Shown one piece after another: positions 1 to 11,907 of a stretch of DNA of 64,000 nt (its first letter is position 1; each line of letters opens with the position of its first letter). Position numbers and translations under genes: made by a program. Source of the DNA: Omphalotus guepiniiformis. Its lineage: Eukaryota; Basidiomycota; Agaricomycetes; Agaricales; Omphalotaceae. The stretch is from NCBI GenBank assembly GCA_028554645.1, contig JAQOOI010000022.1:1736001-1800000 (forward strand), written 5' to 3'. Under the pieces are notes generated by a model, which saw nothing but the letters and a program-made list of their open reading frames with translations, was not told the DNA's origin and did no database searches.

Positions 1-2455
1 TCGAAGTCTGTCCGAACATTAGCTAAATCTTTCTTGTGAATTTCGCTGGCTTCGGCCTGAAGGTAAGATTGTTAATGACAACAGCAAAATATCACCATGG
101 ATAAGTACCGACCTTGGCGCGCTCGAACGCCTCTCGGAGCAAGTTGTCATGTTCTGCCTTCACAGCGTCAACTTTAGCATTATATTGAGCCTCTTGGCCC
201 TGAATAGGAAATAAGTTGTACGGTAGCGAACTCTGAGATGTTTTATATACGTACCTCCAGTTCAGCCGTAATCCTTTGTATCTCTGCAGAAAGTTCGCTC
301 TGCTTCGTCAGATAAACTTGTTCAGCTTCCTGGAGGCTTTTCAAGTGCTTCTCAGAGGCAGCTACAACATCTGCCCTAGTGGCTTCATGGTCTGCAAGGG
401 CTTGCGCTAATTCGGCCTTCAAGGCATCCAGCTGAGCAACAGTCTGCTTTTGGGCCTCAGCAGCAACCCGAAGTGCTTCTTCATGAGCAGCTTCAACCGA
501 TTCAGCCTGCGCAACGCGTTCACTGTCCTTCGCCTTGGCATCTTCGATAGCTTGCTGAGTAGCAGCGACGGCCTTAGATAACTCGACTTCGAGACTCTTG
601 ATCTTCTCCAAAGAAACAGATTTATCGTCATCGGCCGATTCTTGACCCTCCTTCAACTCGAGTATCTCAATCTCAAGCTCTGACACTTTGTTTGCGCCCT
701 CATCCTTCTCAGCCTTCAAATCTGCAACCTGAGCTTCTAAAACCTCCGCGCGACTGGCTTTCTCCTCCAAGTCCTGAACTTTCCTTGAAGACTCCTCCAA
801 CGCTGTGGCGTGTGCAACCTTCAAGGCGGTGATTTCCTCTTGTATTGCTGCAAAATCGCTTTGAGCCTTGAGAAGAGCTTCATGCTCAACAGAAGCCGCG
901 GCAGCAGCCTCAGAAGCAACCGTTGAGTGAGATGCTTTCAGGGACTCGAGATTTTCATTCGCGGTGGTAATCTCAGTTTCGAGCGATTGAATCTGGCTCT
1001 GGAGGCTCTCGATGAGCTCCTTCTGGGTATTGGCCGCAGTCCTTGCTGCTTCAAGCTAGAGGAATAATTGTCTTAGATAAGTTACAGTCCCGCATGTGAA
1101 GGCAACGAACCTCTTGCTGTACAGCTCCCAATGACGAACCACCATCTTGATGTTCAGCGTGCAGATTGGAAAGTGACTCCTGCACTTCTTTCAATTGCAC
1201 CTCCAAAGCAGCCTTAGACTGCTCTAATTCGGCCAACCGAGCACTCTTTGACTCGACGTCTGTCGTGGCGTTCTCAAGAGCGGCCTTGAGCTGTTCTACC
1301 CGTATCTCTAGGTCATTCACACTATCCGTCTTGGCTTTCAGGGCTTCTGAAGCTTCTTTGAGCTACACGAGGTGAAGTTACATATTAGAGCACAAAATAT
1401 GCATATGAGATATGGTGTTACCTTGTTCTGCATCTCTTCGACGACTTTATCGTCATCGCGTACTTCTTTGATCGAAGATATTGATGCAGTAGAGCGGGAT
1501 CCTCTTGCGGCAGATGAAGTCGTCCTCGCCGCCACCTTTGGTGCAGGAGCAGCTGGAGGCTTGTTCGTGGAGCCTGAAAGACTAGGCCGAGAGCCTGCAG
1601 CCGGTCTCTTGGCTGCGAGGTCTGAGACGGATGCACGAGGTCGGGCGGCACTTGGAGCTGCTTTCGCCTCGCCATTAGAGTGAACAGAAGTCCGCGTTGC
1701 GGAAGCTGAACCAGCAGGGGACGTCGGCTTTGCGCTCACAGAGGAGGACAACGTCGACCTTGCGGATGCTGGCACCGTTGACTTTCCGCTGGCCAGAGAT
1801 GCCCGGCGAGCAGCAGTAGCACTAGATGTAGGGGCAGCATTAGGCTTGGACATGGCGGGTTTAGAGGCGGAAGTAGCAGAGGGAGTGTTTGTTGATTTCC
1901 TGAGAGTAGACGCAGGAGCTCTGGAAGCTGAAGATGCTGGTGGTGGTTTGGTTGCAGTCGGTTTAACAGAACCGCTGCCGAAAGTTCCGGAGCTTAGAAC
2001 CTGAGGCGTGAATACGTCAATGCAATATACATCAAACACGTTGCTGGACCGACTTTTTTCACAGTGGGAGTCAGTGAAGCACCGTTAGCTTTGCCAGCAG
2101 CAGGTTTGGTTGGCACAGATGTGTTCAATTTGGTCGCAACAGTGCCCTTCTCCTTATCGTCTTCGACTGCTGTCTCGGTAGGAGTATCTGTTGTCGTCGG
2201 GACTGGAACTGGTACTTCAGGTGGAAGAATGGACTGTATCGAGCCATCTTCAGCCAGCCCTTCTGTCTGCTCGGCTGGCTGGGACATTACATCGTCCTCA
2301 CGAGCTAAAGAACAATGGAATATCACAATTAGAGTTCTTCGTGTCGCCATGCGAATGGAAATTATCTCACGAGCTTGCGAATCTGCGTCGGCATTGCCAG
2401 CCACGAATTCGAGGTCCTTGTCTGAGGTTGTGCTCAGCACATCGACTTCAGCCAT
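1..2455 (-). CDS. Ala/Ser/Pro-rich N-terminus plus long coiled-coil protein, 3' end outside window
   Basis: The start codon at 2455 opens a short acidic N-terminal exon. The next exons encode roughly 200 residues of Ser/Ala/Thr/Pro/Lys low-complexity sequence, and everything after that is heptad-rich Glu/Ala/Leu/Lys coiled coil, which continues off the left edge. Introns with good GT..AG signals fall near 2305-2374, 1999-2041, 1373-1420, 1058-1110, 201-254 and 62-112. No catalytic motif is visible. The composition fits a cytoskeletal or structural scaffold (tropomyosin- or myosin-tail-like), but the coiled coil alone does not identify a family, so I assign no function. The C-terminus is not seen. 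It is divergent from nothing nearby: the next gene, SHB17, runs in the same direction upstream. Confidence 0.75.
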
Positions 2456-2694
2456 TATATGAGATTACTGATAAAAGAGTGTAGAAGATGTGGAGAATGG
2501 ACGAGCTGCTTGAAACTTAGATGCTCGTCACAAAATTTTGTGGGAAGTTCCAGCCAAATCAAGGCAATACTTCCGGTACGCGTCGCGTCGCAAATCACCG
2601 ACACCTCCGGCCGAACGGAAATAATTCGTTAATAAATCAAATAATACATTGCGACTACAAGTAGTCCGAACACCACACATCTTTTCTACATTGG

Positions 2695-3891
2695 TTATAC
2701 GAGGTTTGCATACAGATTGAGAGCATTCAAAGCGGGTTCCTCCAACGAATTGTGGTTGTAGCTCAATACTGCGACCTGCCATATGAATTATTATTGCTTC
2801 CGCAAGACTGCCTGCGAGGATATGAATGCTTACACCTCCAGGTTCAACGTTAAAGTGAGTGCCTTGGATCCAGATCAGTAAGGAATGTAGAAGGGCAAAG
2901 AAATGTCTGCATACCGAGGTGAAGAGGGAAATTAATCCATCGTGAAATGAGAACACGGCTGAAATGGCCATGGGCCACAATCACGACATCACGAGTGTTT
3001 AAACCTTTTTCATGATACTGCCTATGATAATCTCGAACCTACATACACTGTCAGTATCAAATGACTGGCGGATGGTAGATTTCTCCCGACTTTAGCGATA
3101 ATAGAGTCCACACGATTTTGCATATCCTCTACGGACTCGCCACCGGGGCACCTTTTGAGAGCTTCAACACTACGAGCAACTCGAGCGAATGAGATTTGAG
3201 CAACGTACCCATCCTTCCAAATAGTCCAGTTCGGTTGCTTCGCTTTGATTTCGGACGGAAGAAGCCCTTCGTATTCGCCTATAACTTTTCAGTTCGCAAG
3301 AACAACCGATACCTGGAATCACTCACCATAGTCCCACTCTCTTGCCTCTTCGGTCAAAACTAGATTTCGAAATTAAAGCCAGATAGAACCCACATGAAAG
3401 TATCAGACATACTGTGGGTTGGAGTTGCTACATCGCTGAAGAGAAGGTGGAATGTTTTATGAGCCCTTTGCCGGGGAGAAACAAACACAGTGCATAGATT
3501 CTTCGGATCAATAAGCCCTAGGTGAAGTTAGCGTGGGTCTAAACACTATAAGTACAGGAGAATTATGTATCGGCGTACTTCCTTCTCCGACTAATATTCT
3601 AGCCTGTGACTTGATCTGTTCTTCGCCTCTTGCAGTCAATGGGATATCACTCCGACCGGTCTAAAGCATATCAGATTTACTGAGTAGCATAGATCGCAAA
3701 AGAACGAACATGTCTTCTACAGAGAGAATGAATATTCATAGTGAGTGAAATCACTGAGCTGAAGACACTAACCCGTTTAGAGACCACTCAGTTTCGCCTA
3801 GAAACACACACTGAGAAAAGACAAGTCAAGATGAACCCAAAGCAGACGAACCGTGGCGAATGATGAAGAGACGAGGCATCGGACGCGGCAT
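2695..3891 (-). CDS. SHB17: Sedoheptulose-1,7-bisphosphatase, histidine phosphatase family
   Basis: About ten small exons join into a phosphoglycerate-mutase-fold phosphatase. The N-terminus MPRPMPRLFIIRHGETEWSL carries the RHG catalytic motif with the phospho-accepting histidine, followed by NGRHTGRSDIPLT and the substrate-side segment VSPRQRAHKTF. Further on come WDYGEYEG, CPGGESVEDM and the second active-site histidine in VAHGHFSRVLISRW. The C-terminal exon reads GTHFNVEPGG then VAVLSYNHNSLEEP. This order matches yeast Shb17, which hydrolyses sedoheptulose 1,7-bisphosphate and feeds the non-oxidative pentose-phosphate (riboneogenesis) route in the cytosol. The first intron splits the Gly codon of RHG. 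It is divergent from VPS18, with 179 bp between start codons. Confidence 0.88.
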
Positions 3892-4070
3892 GATGAGGAG
3901 CTGAAGGAGCGCGATTACAGGCGATTACAAGACTTGGTAGTAAATAGTGGGTGTATATCTAGGGGCTATATGGGAAATGATTCGTGGGAATATTCGACGC
4001 ACGCCGCCTAAGCCCGCGTAATTCACTCATGAGTTGTACATAACAATTCGGCCGTACTCAGCTAGCAACC

Positions 4071-7000
4071 ATGTTCGACGATTGTCAGTCCTTCTTGCCT
4101 TTTTAACTCCTGATATTATCTGAGTATCCTTTCTCAAGACGTCGAACACTCAGCTGCAGCGCAAGCCGGTCACAATGTCTCGCTTCCCGGTCTGCAGTAT
4201 GAAGGCTTTGAACCTGCGCAACCCGAAGGCGTTCTTGACTTGGAACCCTCCTTACCAGTGAGTCATTATAACGCTTCTACACATTCCATGTAATTTGAGC
4301 GCGTCCAGAACACCTCGGACCAAAACGCTGCTCAGGCTCCGATATTCGACCTTGGGCAGGTGCAATGTACAATCAACGCACCCCTTGTCTCCCTAGTCGT
4401 TTGTTCCGATATGTTGGTGATGGGATTAGCTTCCAATGTTCTCATATTAATTGAACTGGCCCATGCAACGCAAGTCACTCGGATACCGATACCGCGCAAG
4501 CCTACCGAAATGACGTTGTATAAACTGTTCATGGATCCATCTGGGCGGCATATAATTATCACCTCAACTCAGGGCGAAAATTGGTATCTGTTCAGAACAT
4601 GGAAAAAGCCCAGGCAGCTCAAAAGCTTCAAGATGGTCATAGAGAGCATCGCGTGGAATAGAGCTGCTTTGCTATCTTCGTCTCAGCCTACTTCGACACG
4701 GGAGATACTTATTGGTGCGAAGAATGGAACGATCTATGAGGCCGTACTCAACTCCGAGGAGGACTTTTTCAAGTCTCAAGAAAGATATCTACAATCCGTG
4801 TTCTCGTTGCCCGAAAGGTATCCTATAACTGGAGTCAAGTTTGACTTCTTCCCTCCATCAGATCTCAGAAGGGTTCTAGTAGTGGTCACTACTTCCTCTC
4901 GAATATATCAGTTTGTTGGCTCTCCTGACCGGAGGTCCGATGACGGTGGCCGTATTTTCACTGGCGTCTTCGCGGGGTACAGAGATACTGCGCCCAGTAC
5001 GCATCTTGTCCTGGTCAATTCTGCATCATCGCTGAGATTTTGTTAGGAATTCTCGAGCTTCCTGGTGACACGCAACAATCCGAGCTTCACTACTATACTC
5101 CTAATGCAGACCAAGCGCTTTCGCTACCGAACTCGTTGGCATGGATGACAGGTATTCTTGTCTTTTTTTTTTTTTTGCAAATACGCGGAAACCCATCTTC
5201 TTTCTTTCTTATTCTTAAGCACCGGGCGTCTACCACGGAAATCTCAATTTTAATTCTGCCACTGACGATTTTATTGACGCCGCTGATGTTTTGCCGTATT
5301 CTGTATCTGGGAACCCTTCGGAGCTGCCGATATCCATAGCGTTGACGGAATTCCATTTCGTTATCCTGTACAAGGACCGCATAACCGGTGTTTGTCGTCT
5401 GGATGATAAATTAGCATATGAAGAACCGTTACCTCTAGTAAGGCTGCTGATGCCTGTAACCGTGAACTTACTCAATAACGCGACAGAAAGCTAACGAGCA
5501 AGTGCGAGGCATCACCGCTGACCCCGTTCGAAAGACATATTGGGTTTACACTGATCAGTCCATCTTCGAGCTGCTGGTGGGCAATGAAGACCGGGATGTA
5601 TGGAAGATCTACTTAGAGAAAGGAGAGTTTGAAATTGCTCTTCGTTATGCAAAGGCATGATCTTCCCTCGAGCATATGTCCACATCTGATTTTTTTTCTC
5701 AATAGACCGCGAATCAGAGGAATCAAATACTTTCCGCTCAAGCCCACAGTTACTTTGCAGAAGGTCGATTCTTTCAAGCTGCCCAATCTTACGCGCAATG
5801 CTCGGTTCCCTTCGAGGAAGTTGTCCTCAAATTCCTTGATGCTGGTGAACGTGACAGCTTACGGTCATACCTCATAACACGATTAGAGCGAACGCGACGA
5901 ACAGTTGGTCAAGTCCTATACTCTCGTCATCTCACTGCTGAGATTACTTCATAGGATATCACCCAAAGGATGATGCTTGCTACTTGGCTTGTAGAGTTCT
6001 ATCTCAGCAAATGCAATGAGCTGGATGACATTGTCGCTTCCGAGTCCGTGTCGCAGTCTGTCGATGATTTCCAGACCGAACGTACAATTCTCGAGGATGA
6101 CCTACGACATTTTTTCGAGACCTATAAAGTTGACCATTTTTCCTCTGCTCATGACGTACACTAATGCTGCTATACAACTATTGTTTCAGAACAACTTGGA
6201 TCCAAAAACAATCTATGAACTTATTCAAGGTCACGGGCGGACAGACATGTACCTCCATTACGCCACTGTCATTGGTGATCATAAGCGAGTAATTGAACAC
6301 TGGATTTTGGAGGAAGAATGGTCTAAAGCCATTGACATTCTCAATCGCCAGGTATGTTCATGTTGGTGATCTTTTTCTTCTTATTCATAGTTTACAGTCA
6401 GATCTCGATTTATACTATCGTTTTGGAGCGGTACTTTTGCGTCAAGCTCCGAAAGAAATGGTCGATTCCTGGCTGAAGCAACCGTCTCTAGATCCTCTTC
6501 GTCTCATCCCATCCCTTCTGCAATTACAGCACACGCACCGTGATCCTTTATCTCCGAACCAAGCCATCAGGTACCTCAATCATGTTGTCTTCGAGCAGCA
6601 CAATATATCACCTACCATTCATAATCTCCTCGTTACATTTTGCGTGCTCCCCTCGCATTCCTCCGGCTCAACAGCATCTGACGACGGTCCCCTTCTTCGG
6701 TTCCTTTCGACGGCACCTAGTGACCCTATAACAGGGAAGCCCTACTACGACCTTGATTATGCACTGCGCCTGTGCAAGCAATCCGGACGGACACAACCAT
6801 GTGTCCATATATACTCCAAGATGGGCCTTTACGAGAACAGCGTTGATCTAGCATTGGAGAAGGGCGATTTGGAGTTGGCCAAGATTAACGCTGACATGCC
6901 CGAGGATGACCGGCCATTGAGAAAGAAGCTGTGGCTAAAGATCGCTCGTTATGTTGTACAAGATAAAAAAGACATCAAGACGTTAGTAATGAATATCTCT

Positions 7001-7919
7001 GTTTTCCCAGCCGGACAGTTGATGACTTCCTCCTTCCCACTGCAGAGCTATGCGATTCTTGGAAAACACAGATCTATTGAAGATTGAAGACATTCTTCCG
7101 TTCTTCCCCGACTTTGTTGTGATTGATGATTTCAAGGAAGAAATAGCGCATGCGTTAGAAGGATACTCGTCTCACATTGATACACTGAAGAACGAAATGG
7201 ACGAAGCGACAAGGACAGCAGAATCTATCAAGCAAGATATCGCATCGCTAAGGAATCGTTTCGTTACTGTTGATGCTGGAGAGACATGTGCCGTCTGTTC
7301 ACATCTTCTTTTGACAAGACAGTTCTACGTGTTTCCGTGTAGACACAATTTTCATGCCGACTGTCTTATCGGTTTAGTAAGTTATCGTCAACTTTATATG
7401 TTTACGATTCTAACGGCTTCCCAGGCAAAAGAGTATCTGCCAGCGCATTCTTTGCGGCGAATTCTGGCTCTCCAAACAGAATTAATGAAAGGGAACAACG
7501 CTCCTATATCAGGTGCCAACATCACAAAACCTTCCCCCATGGGCCCAAATTCTGCCGTAACAGGCCGTCAGTCCCATACACAAAGAACACTACTGTCCAC
7601 CAACTTTGCCAATCCAATACAAAATAGTACGCGGGCAGCAAATCTACTCGGACGCAATATACTATCCGCTGGAGACCGGATACGCGACCTCATTATCCCT
7701 GATGCGTTAGCGGCGGTTGTCTCAGCGCCTACGTGGATACCAGGCATTGGGGTCGGAAGGCGCACTATTGAGACCGATGGTGGTAAGAAGGTGGAGAAAT
7801 TACGAGCAGAGTTGGATGAGGTTTTGGCAAGTAGCTGTCCGCTATGCGAAAGCGTGGTTGCTAGTCTGGACCAGCCATTTGTTAAAGAGGGTGAGGTAGA
7901 TACTACCTGGACATTATAG
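4071..7919 (+). CDS. VPS18: Vacuolar sorting protein 18 (Pep3), HOPS/CORVET core subunit
   Basis: This is a large multi-exon gene, roughly 1,080 residues after splicing. The N-terminal half is a Pep3/Vps18 beta-propeller (for example WNRAALLSSSQPTSTREILI, then LELPGDT and NSLAWMTG). The middle is alpha-solenoid with clathrin-type repeats (YLEKGEFEIALRYAK, VYDKMGLYENS-like repeats). The C-terminus holds a short coiled coil (around 7150-7250) and a RING-H2: CAVC, CRHNFHADC, and the last pair CPLC. Vps18 joins Vps11, 16 and 33 in the tethering complexes for endosome and vacuole fusion. The start is set by a first intron 4084-4138 (donor GTCAGT, acceptor TCTCAAG), giving MFDDYVEHSAAAQAG; that tiny first exon is inferred. 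One intron, 5655-5705, has a GC donor. Confidence 0.9.
5655..5705 (+). other. GC-AG intron inside VPS18
   Basis: The exon ends in the codons for YAK and the intron begins AAG|GCATGA and ends CAATAG. Reading through gives TGA at once (GCA TGA), and the nearest upstream GT would put the next exon in a frame that stops. Joining at GC keeps YAK-TANQRNQILSAQ in frame. Confidence 0.75.
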
Positions 7920-8016
7920 TCCTAATTTCGTGTCCCCATTACCCTGTCTTTTCGTATTTCGTATTATACATTACACATTAAAATGGAGTAGATATGCAAC
8001 GGTAGCGCGTAGCGCA

Positions 8017-8548
8017 TCAACCATTGATTTTCTTGGTTCTCCCTGCTTTACGGCGAAGTCTGGCTGCCTTGCGTGCTCCCATCTAACATGAAAATTTGAT
8101 TGAGGCGGGGATGCGGGGGATGTTCATCCAATGAGAAGCTTACCTTGGCTTTATCCTCTTCCAATCGTTGTCTTTCTTCGACAGCCTTTCGTCTTTCCAT
8201 TGTAATTTCTCTACGTCTGAGGCGAAACTGGTGTTAATGTTTCTCCCGAGATCGAAATCTAGAACACACCTCGTTATTTCTGCCTGTTTCTCATCTTTTA
8301 ACTCGACTTGTAATTTCTTTATTGCCAACGCTTTCTTTGTCTGCTCCATTCTGGCTGCCCAACTCTTCGTTTTCACGCCATTCGGAAGATGCGAGCGACT
8401 AACATGGGAGACTTGTTACAGAACGAATCAGAAGGAAATGGGAAGCTGGATCATACACTGTGGCAGATTTTTGAAGTTTCCAAGATTTGCCGGAAACCCT
8501 TCCATTCGAAGAAGCTGCCAGAGGTGCAAGAGGCGGTTGAGAATCCAT
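8017..8548 (-). CDS. CGR1: rRNA-processing protein Cgr1
   Basis: Four exons give a basic protein of about 120 residues. The N-terminal part contains NGRVSGKSWKLQKSATVR, then SHLPNGVKTKSWAARMEQTK, a Lys/Glu-rich coiled coil with ELKDEKQAEITRRREIT, and the C-terminal block MGARKAARLRRKAGRTKK. These are the landmarks of the Cgr1 family, which acts in the nucleolus in pre-rRNA processing and 60S assembly. Length matches the family (about 110-125). Introns lie near 8433-8489, 8224-8272 and 8083-8143, all GT..AG; the last falls just before MGARKA. The start at 8548 is the first ATG in frame with the conserved NGRVSGKSW block. A CACGTG lies 55 bp upstream. Confidence 0.93.
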
Positions 8549-9043
8549 CTATGAAGAATATACTTTCTCCAAAAATTTTGGTAAAAGCGGAACTAAGGTG
8601 ACCACGTGTGCCGGCTACGCCGGCTGTGGTGATGGGACTAGTTGGGATCTGGAAGCAGGGTCAATCTAACCAGTTTTTCTCTCGCATTCGTCCATGTACA
8701 ATAATTTCATGTTACATGGACAGTTGGGTTTTGTGGAGGCAGCAGACAAGATTTACACAAAGTGTCCTGTAAGTAAGCTGTCCTGCTGAGCATGAAATAG
8801 CGAGCTCCTAGGTGATAGGAGCTTCATGGGAGCATAAAGCCGAAAGATATCATATCATATGTCCTGCCTTCGCGATATGATCTATGATGAAGCGAAGAGA
8901 CAGAATATGTGGAATCTCAGGCTGTCAGGGGAGAAAAAATAAATATTGGTCGGGACTCGGACCCGTATGTATGTGGTTAGTTTGTGTCTGTGTCTCCTCG
9001 TTCCTTTTGTACCACTACCACCACCCACCCGTTCCTTTGGACC
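8549..9043. promoter_or_regulatory. Divergent intergenic region CGR1 / Ser-rich gene
   Basis: About 500 bp separates two divergent starts. I see a CACGTG at 8603-8608, a GC-rich imperfect inverted stretch (ggctacgccggc) near 8613-8626 and repeated ATATC/ATCATAT near 8849-8861. I see no convincing gene. Confidence 0.4.
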
Positions 9044-11543
9044 ATGTTGCGGTCCCCAAATTCACCTCTGGACCCCCATGACGCCCATCTTAGGAATCTT
9101 CTCGACCAACGAGCTACCCGCGCAGACCTTCATTCAAGGATTTCCTCTCTTTCCGAGCTTTCAGACACGCCCTCTCTCTATAGTCATGCCTTCTTTTCTC
9201 CTCAGCCCGCCCAGCACAAGGGCGATATAGACATGTCTAGCAATCTCGCTTCTCCTATCAGTGCTCATTCTACCGTTCTCGAAGACCGCAATCGTCTTAA
9301 TGACCTCGCAGTAAGTATGCTCGATATGGACGATGATTCTCGGTCTTCTTTTGCGGAAAGTTCGTATGATGATTATGACGACCGACACTCTTCCGAAGCT
9401 GTCGACGAGGATGATGATCCCTCTGTGCCCCGTATGAGTCTCCTTGGTCCAAAGATGCGCTTCCATTCCAAAGCTCCCTGGGAACTTGAGGATAACCCCC
9501 TCCAGGAAGAAGAGTCCGAGGATGACATGGACCAACAGTCTATTTTATCCTCATCCACTCGGGGCAAAGGCGGCGCTTCCCGCCATTTTGGGTTTGGTGG
9601 ATCCAAATTGGGCAGCAGGGGAAGGACTAGCAGAGACTCTAGTAGATCTAGACGAACAGAAAGGTTGCCCTTTGAAACTGCGTCTTCCCAGGTCTTTAAT
9701 CCTCGTGGTGCTCTTCAGTAAGTTATCTGTTTCAGTGTCAACCGACATTTACTCATCGTCTTGCTCTAGTACACTCGCACAGGCAAGCATGTCGTCGACT
9801 TCTTTGGGCCTGCCTGGTGCTGGTTCTATGCGCCAGCCTTTCTCGCTTAGCTCAGCGAGGCCACAGTCCCCTTCCTCCCCTTCTTCGCCTACGAGCCCCC
9901 GTTCACCGGTCCATTTCTCTGATATGGGGGAAGATCGTCAAATGCCCCGCGCATCAACCGCCGCTCGTAGCTTAGGGAGCGACGATTCCCAAGTCCGACC
10001 TTCTTTCGCTTATTCTGTAGAGGAGCTTCACCCTTATGCGAATCCAGATTTGGTTGGCGTACACACAAGCGGAACTACTCAGAAGTTTACTTTCCCCGCT
10101 GTACCTCGTAGTGACTCTTCCACTACTGTCACTGAATCTTCCTCTTCTGGATCCGGACCGAAATCTATTGCCTCACGGCCTTCGATGACTACAGATTTCT
10201 CAGGGGTGACGCCGCAAAGTCCCCGCCTACAAGCTTTCATAACTCAGGGTAGAGAGATATCTTCACCTATGTCAGTTCGCAGTAGTGCACTCCCTGGAAG
10301 GGACCGTGAAAATGTGTCGCTAGCACCTCCACAGCCAAGCGGGTTGCCTGGGTGGACGGAACGAGCTGCGTCTCCCGCATTCAATCTGATCACTCTGGAA
10401 GAAGCTCGAGCACAAAGGTCTCACGGTAGCACCTCTCACACGCATCCGTTGAGCCATAACACTCAAGGATCTGGTGGGACACCCGCGGGGACCAATGCTT
10501 TTGCAGAAGAATATCAGAACCTGGCTAATTCCACACCGTCTAGAGTGCGAGCACGCTCAATAAGTGCTGGCGCCAGAGCCAAACAAGCACTGAATAATAT
10601 CGTTGGGAATACCCCGCCAAAAGCCGAACGTCGCGATTCGGAACCTGCAATTGTGCATAATGAGGTGCTGAATGGCGGGCCGCAGGTTAAATCGCTGAAA
10701 CACAAGAAGAGCGGCTTCATGAGGCTATTCAACGGTAATCGAGATGAAAAGTCGCTTCCTCCACCTGTGCCATCGCTTTCTGAAGGATTCGCCGCGTTCA
10801 ATGCACAACAGGCTGCCCCTAGAATGCCAAAGGTCAACAGGATTCCGGTGCCACAGATTTCCCCTTCCTTACTTGAGGACAAGCAGTTAGATGAACTCAC
10901 TGCAATTTCGAAGCCTTCTCCGAGTCCCAAACGAACCCCTCCTCCGCTTAATCTGAGCGGTGCATCCCGCCTGACTGACTCACTTCACCCTGGCAGCATA
11001 GCGGATATGACTAAGAGTGCTCCTGCAAATGTGACTCGGTTCCCGGCCTTAAAACTGCGACCTATATCGTCAACGTTCAGCGCTCAATTCGGCGAACATA
11101 TACTCACATCTCCTGCCTCAGATTGCGATCCTGACACTCCCAGTTCCGAAAGTCCTAGCACCGTCATTTCACCTGTTACTCCTGGACTCTTTAATCGACA
11201 TGAACAAACTAGTGACCGTAAAATGTCTTCGTCAGATTCTGCTGAAGACCAATCTGCCATAATACGAGCGCTGCAGGATCAGATTGTGAACGCAAAACGA
11301 GCGTGGCAACGCCAGATCTGGGAGTTGGAGGGGCAGGTACGAGATTTGAAGGCTGAGGTAGAGGAGTTGCGGGCCAGTGAAGGTGAGAAGAGCGTATGCG
11401 AACTTTGCGGAAGGGAATCGTCAACCTCGCAGGAGAATTCCCAATCTGCTGACAAGTCCAGTGAACAAAAACCTCTCAGCGTTGTGAACAGACCAAGAGC
11501 TAGGACTGGGACTGGCCAGTCCCGGTTCGGGAGTGCTGTGTAA
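9044..11543 (+). CDS. Ser/Pro-rich protein with C-terminal coiled coil and CxxC, function unknown
   Basis: Two exons (9044-9717 and 9770-11543) give about 815 residues. The protein is largely disordered: an acidic patch near residues 100-165 (DDYDDRHSSE, EEESEDDMD), long Ser/Pro/Thr-rich stretches with many SP and TP sites, and a basic patch with KSLKHKKSGFMRLFNGNR. Near the C-terminus a predicted coiled coil (IIRALQDQIVNAKRAWQRQI and following Glu/Leu heptads) ends in a single CELCGR pair, half of a zinc site. Such architecture suggests a regulated scaffold, but I do not recognise a named family. The start at 9044 (MLRSPNSPLDPHD) is chosen over an upstream in-frame ATG at 8984 because the extension is low-complexity Thr/Pro. 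It converges with SEC39. Confidence 0.8.
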
Positions 11544-11907
11544 CGACTGCTTGTAATCTTCCTCTACTGTTTATCTTGATATATCTGGGAACCTCTGCAT
11601 GTCCAACTCTCTTTGCTTTGTCGATCTTTCCGTATATTTTTATCTTTCATTATCTTGGTTGTCCATCCTATTAATCATCTCTACCTACCTATTTTTACTG
11701 TTGTACTCTTGGATCTGGAGTTAATTATTCTTTCAGCACCATCCCCTCTTTTCTATCCATCTAGCTGTACTCGTCATGAGTAATTGACACCACTCCCTTA
11801 TGCACTTTAGAATGACTCTTTCGTGTCTGTATTCTTATCTTACGTTCATTCACTATACCCATCATCCTATTTGTAATACTACGAAAAAGGCACATAATGG
11901 ATGATGG
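11544..11907. other. Convergent 3' region
   Basis: About 360 bp lies between the convergent ends of the Ser-rich gene and SEC39. It is AT- and pyrimidine-rich, as expected for two 3' UTRs. I see no gene or repeat in it. Confidence 0.5.

Noticed and set aside
1372..1683. Plus-strand open frame of 103 codons over the first gene
   Set aside because: It is a shadow of the Ala/Ser-rich coding sequence on the minus strand and has no start context, splice logic or family motif of its own.
5162..5176. Poly-T run in VPS18 as a terminator
   Set aside because: It is inside an intron of a gene whose frame continues for 2.7 kb.
10514..10930. Minus-strand open frame of 138 codons inside the Ser-rich gene
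   Set aside because: Antisense to a long continuous coding exon; its composition mirrors Ser/Pro codons read backwards.
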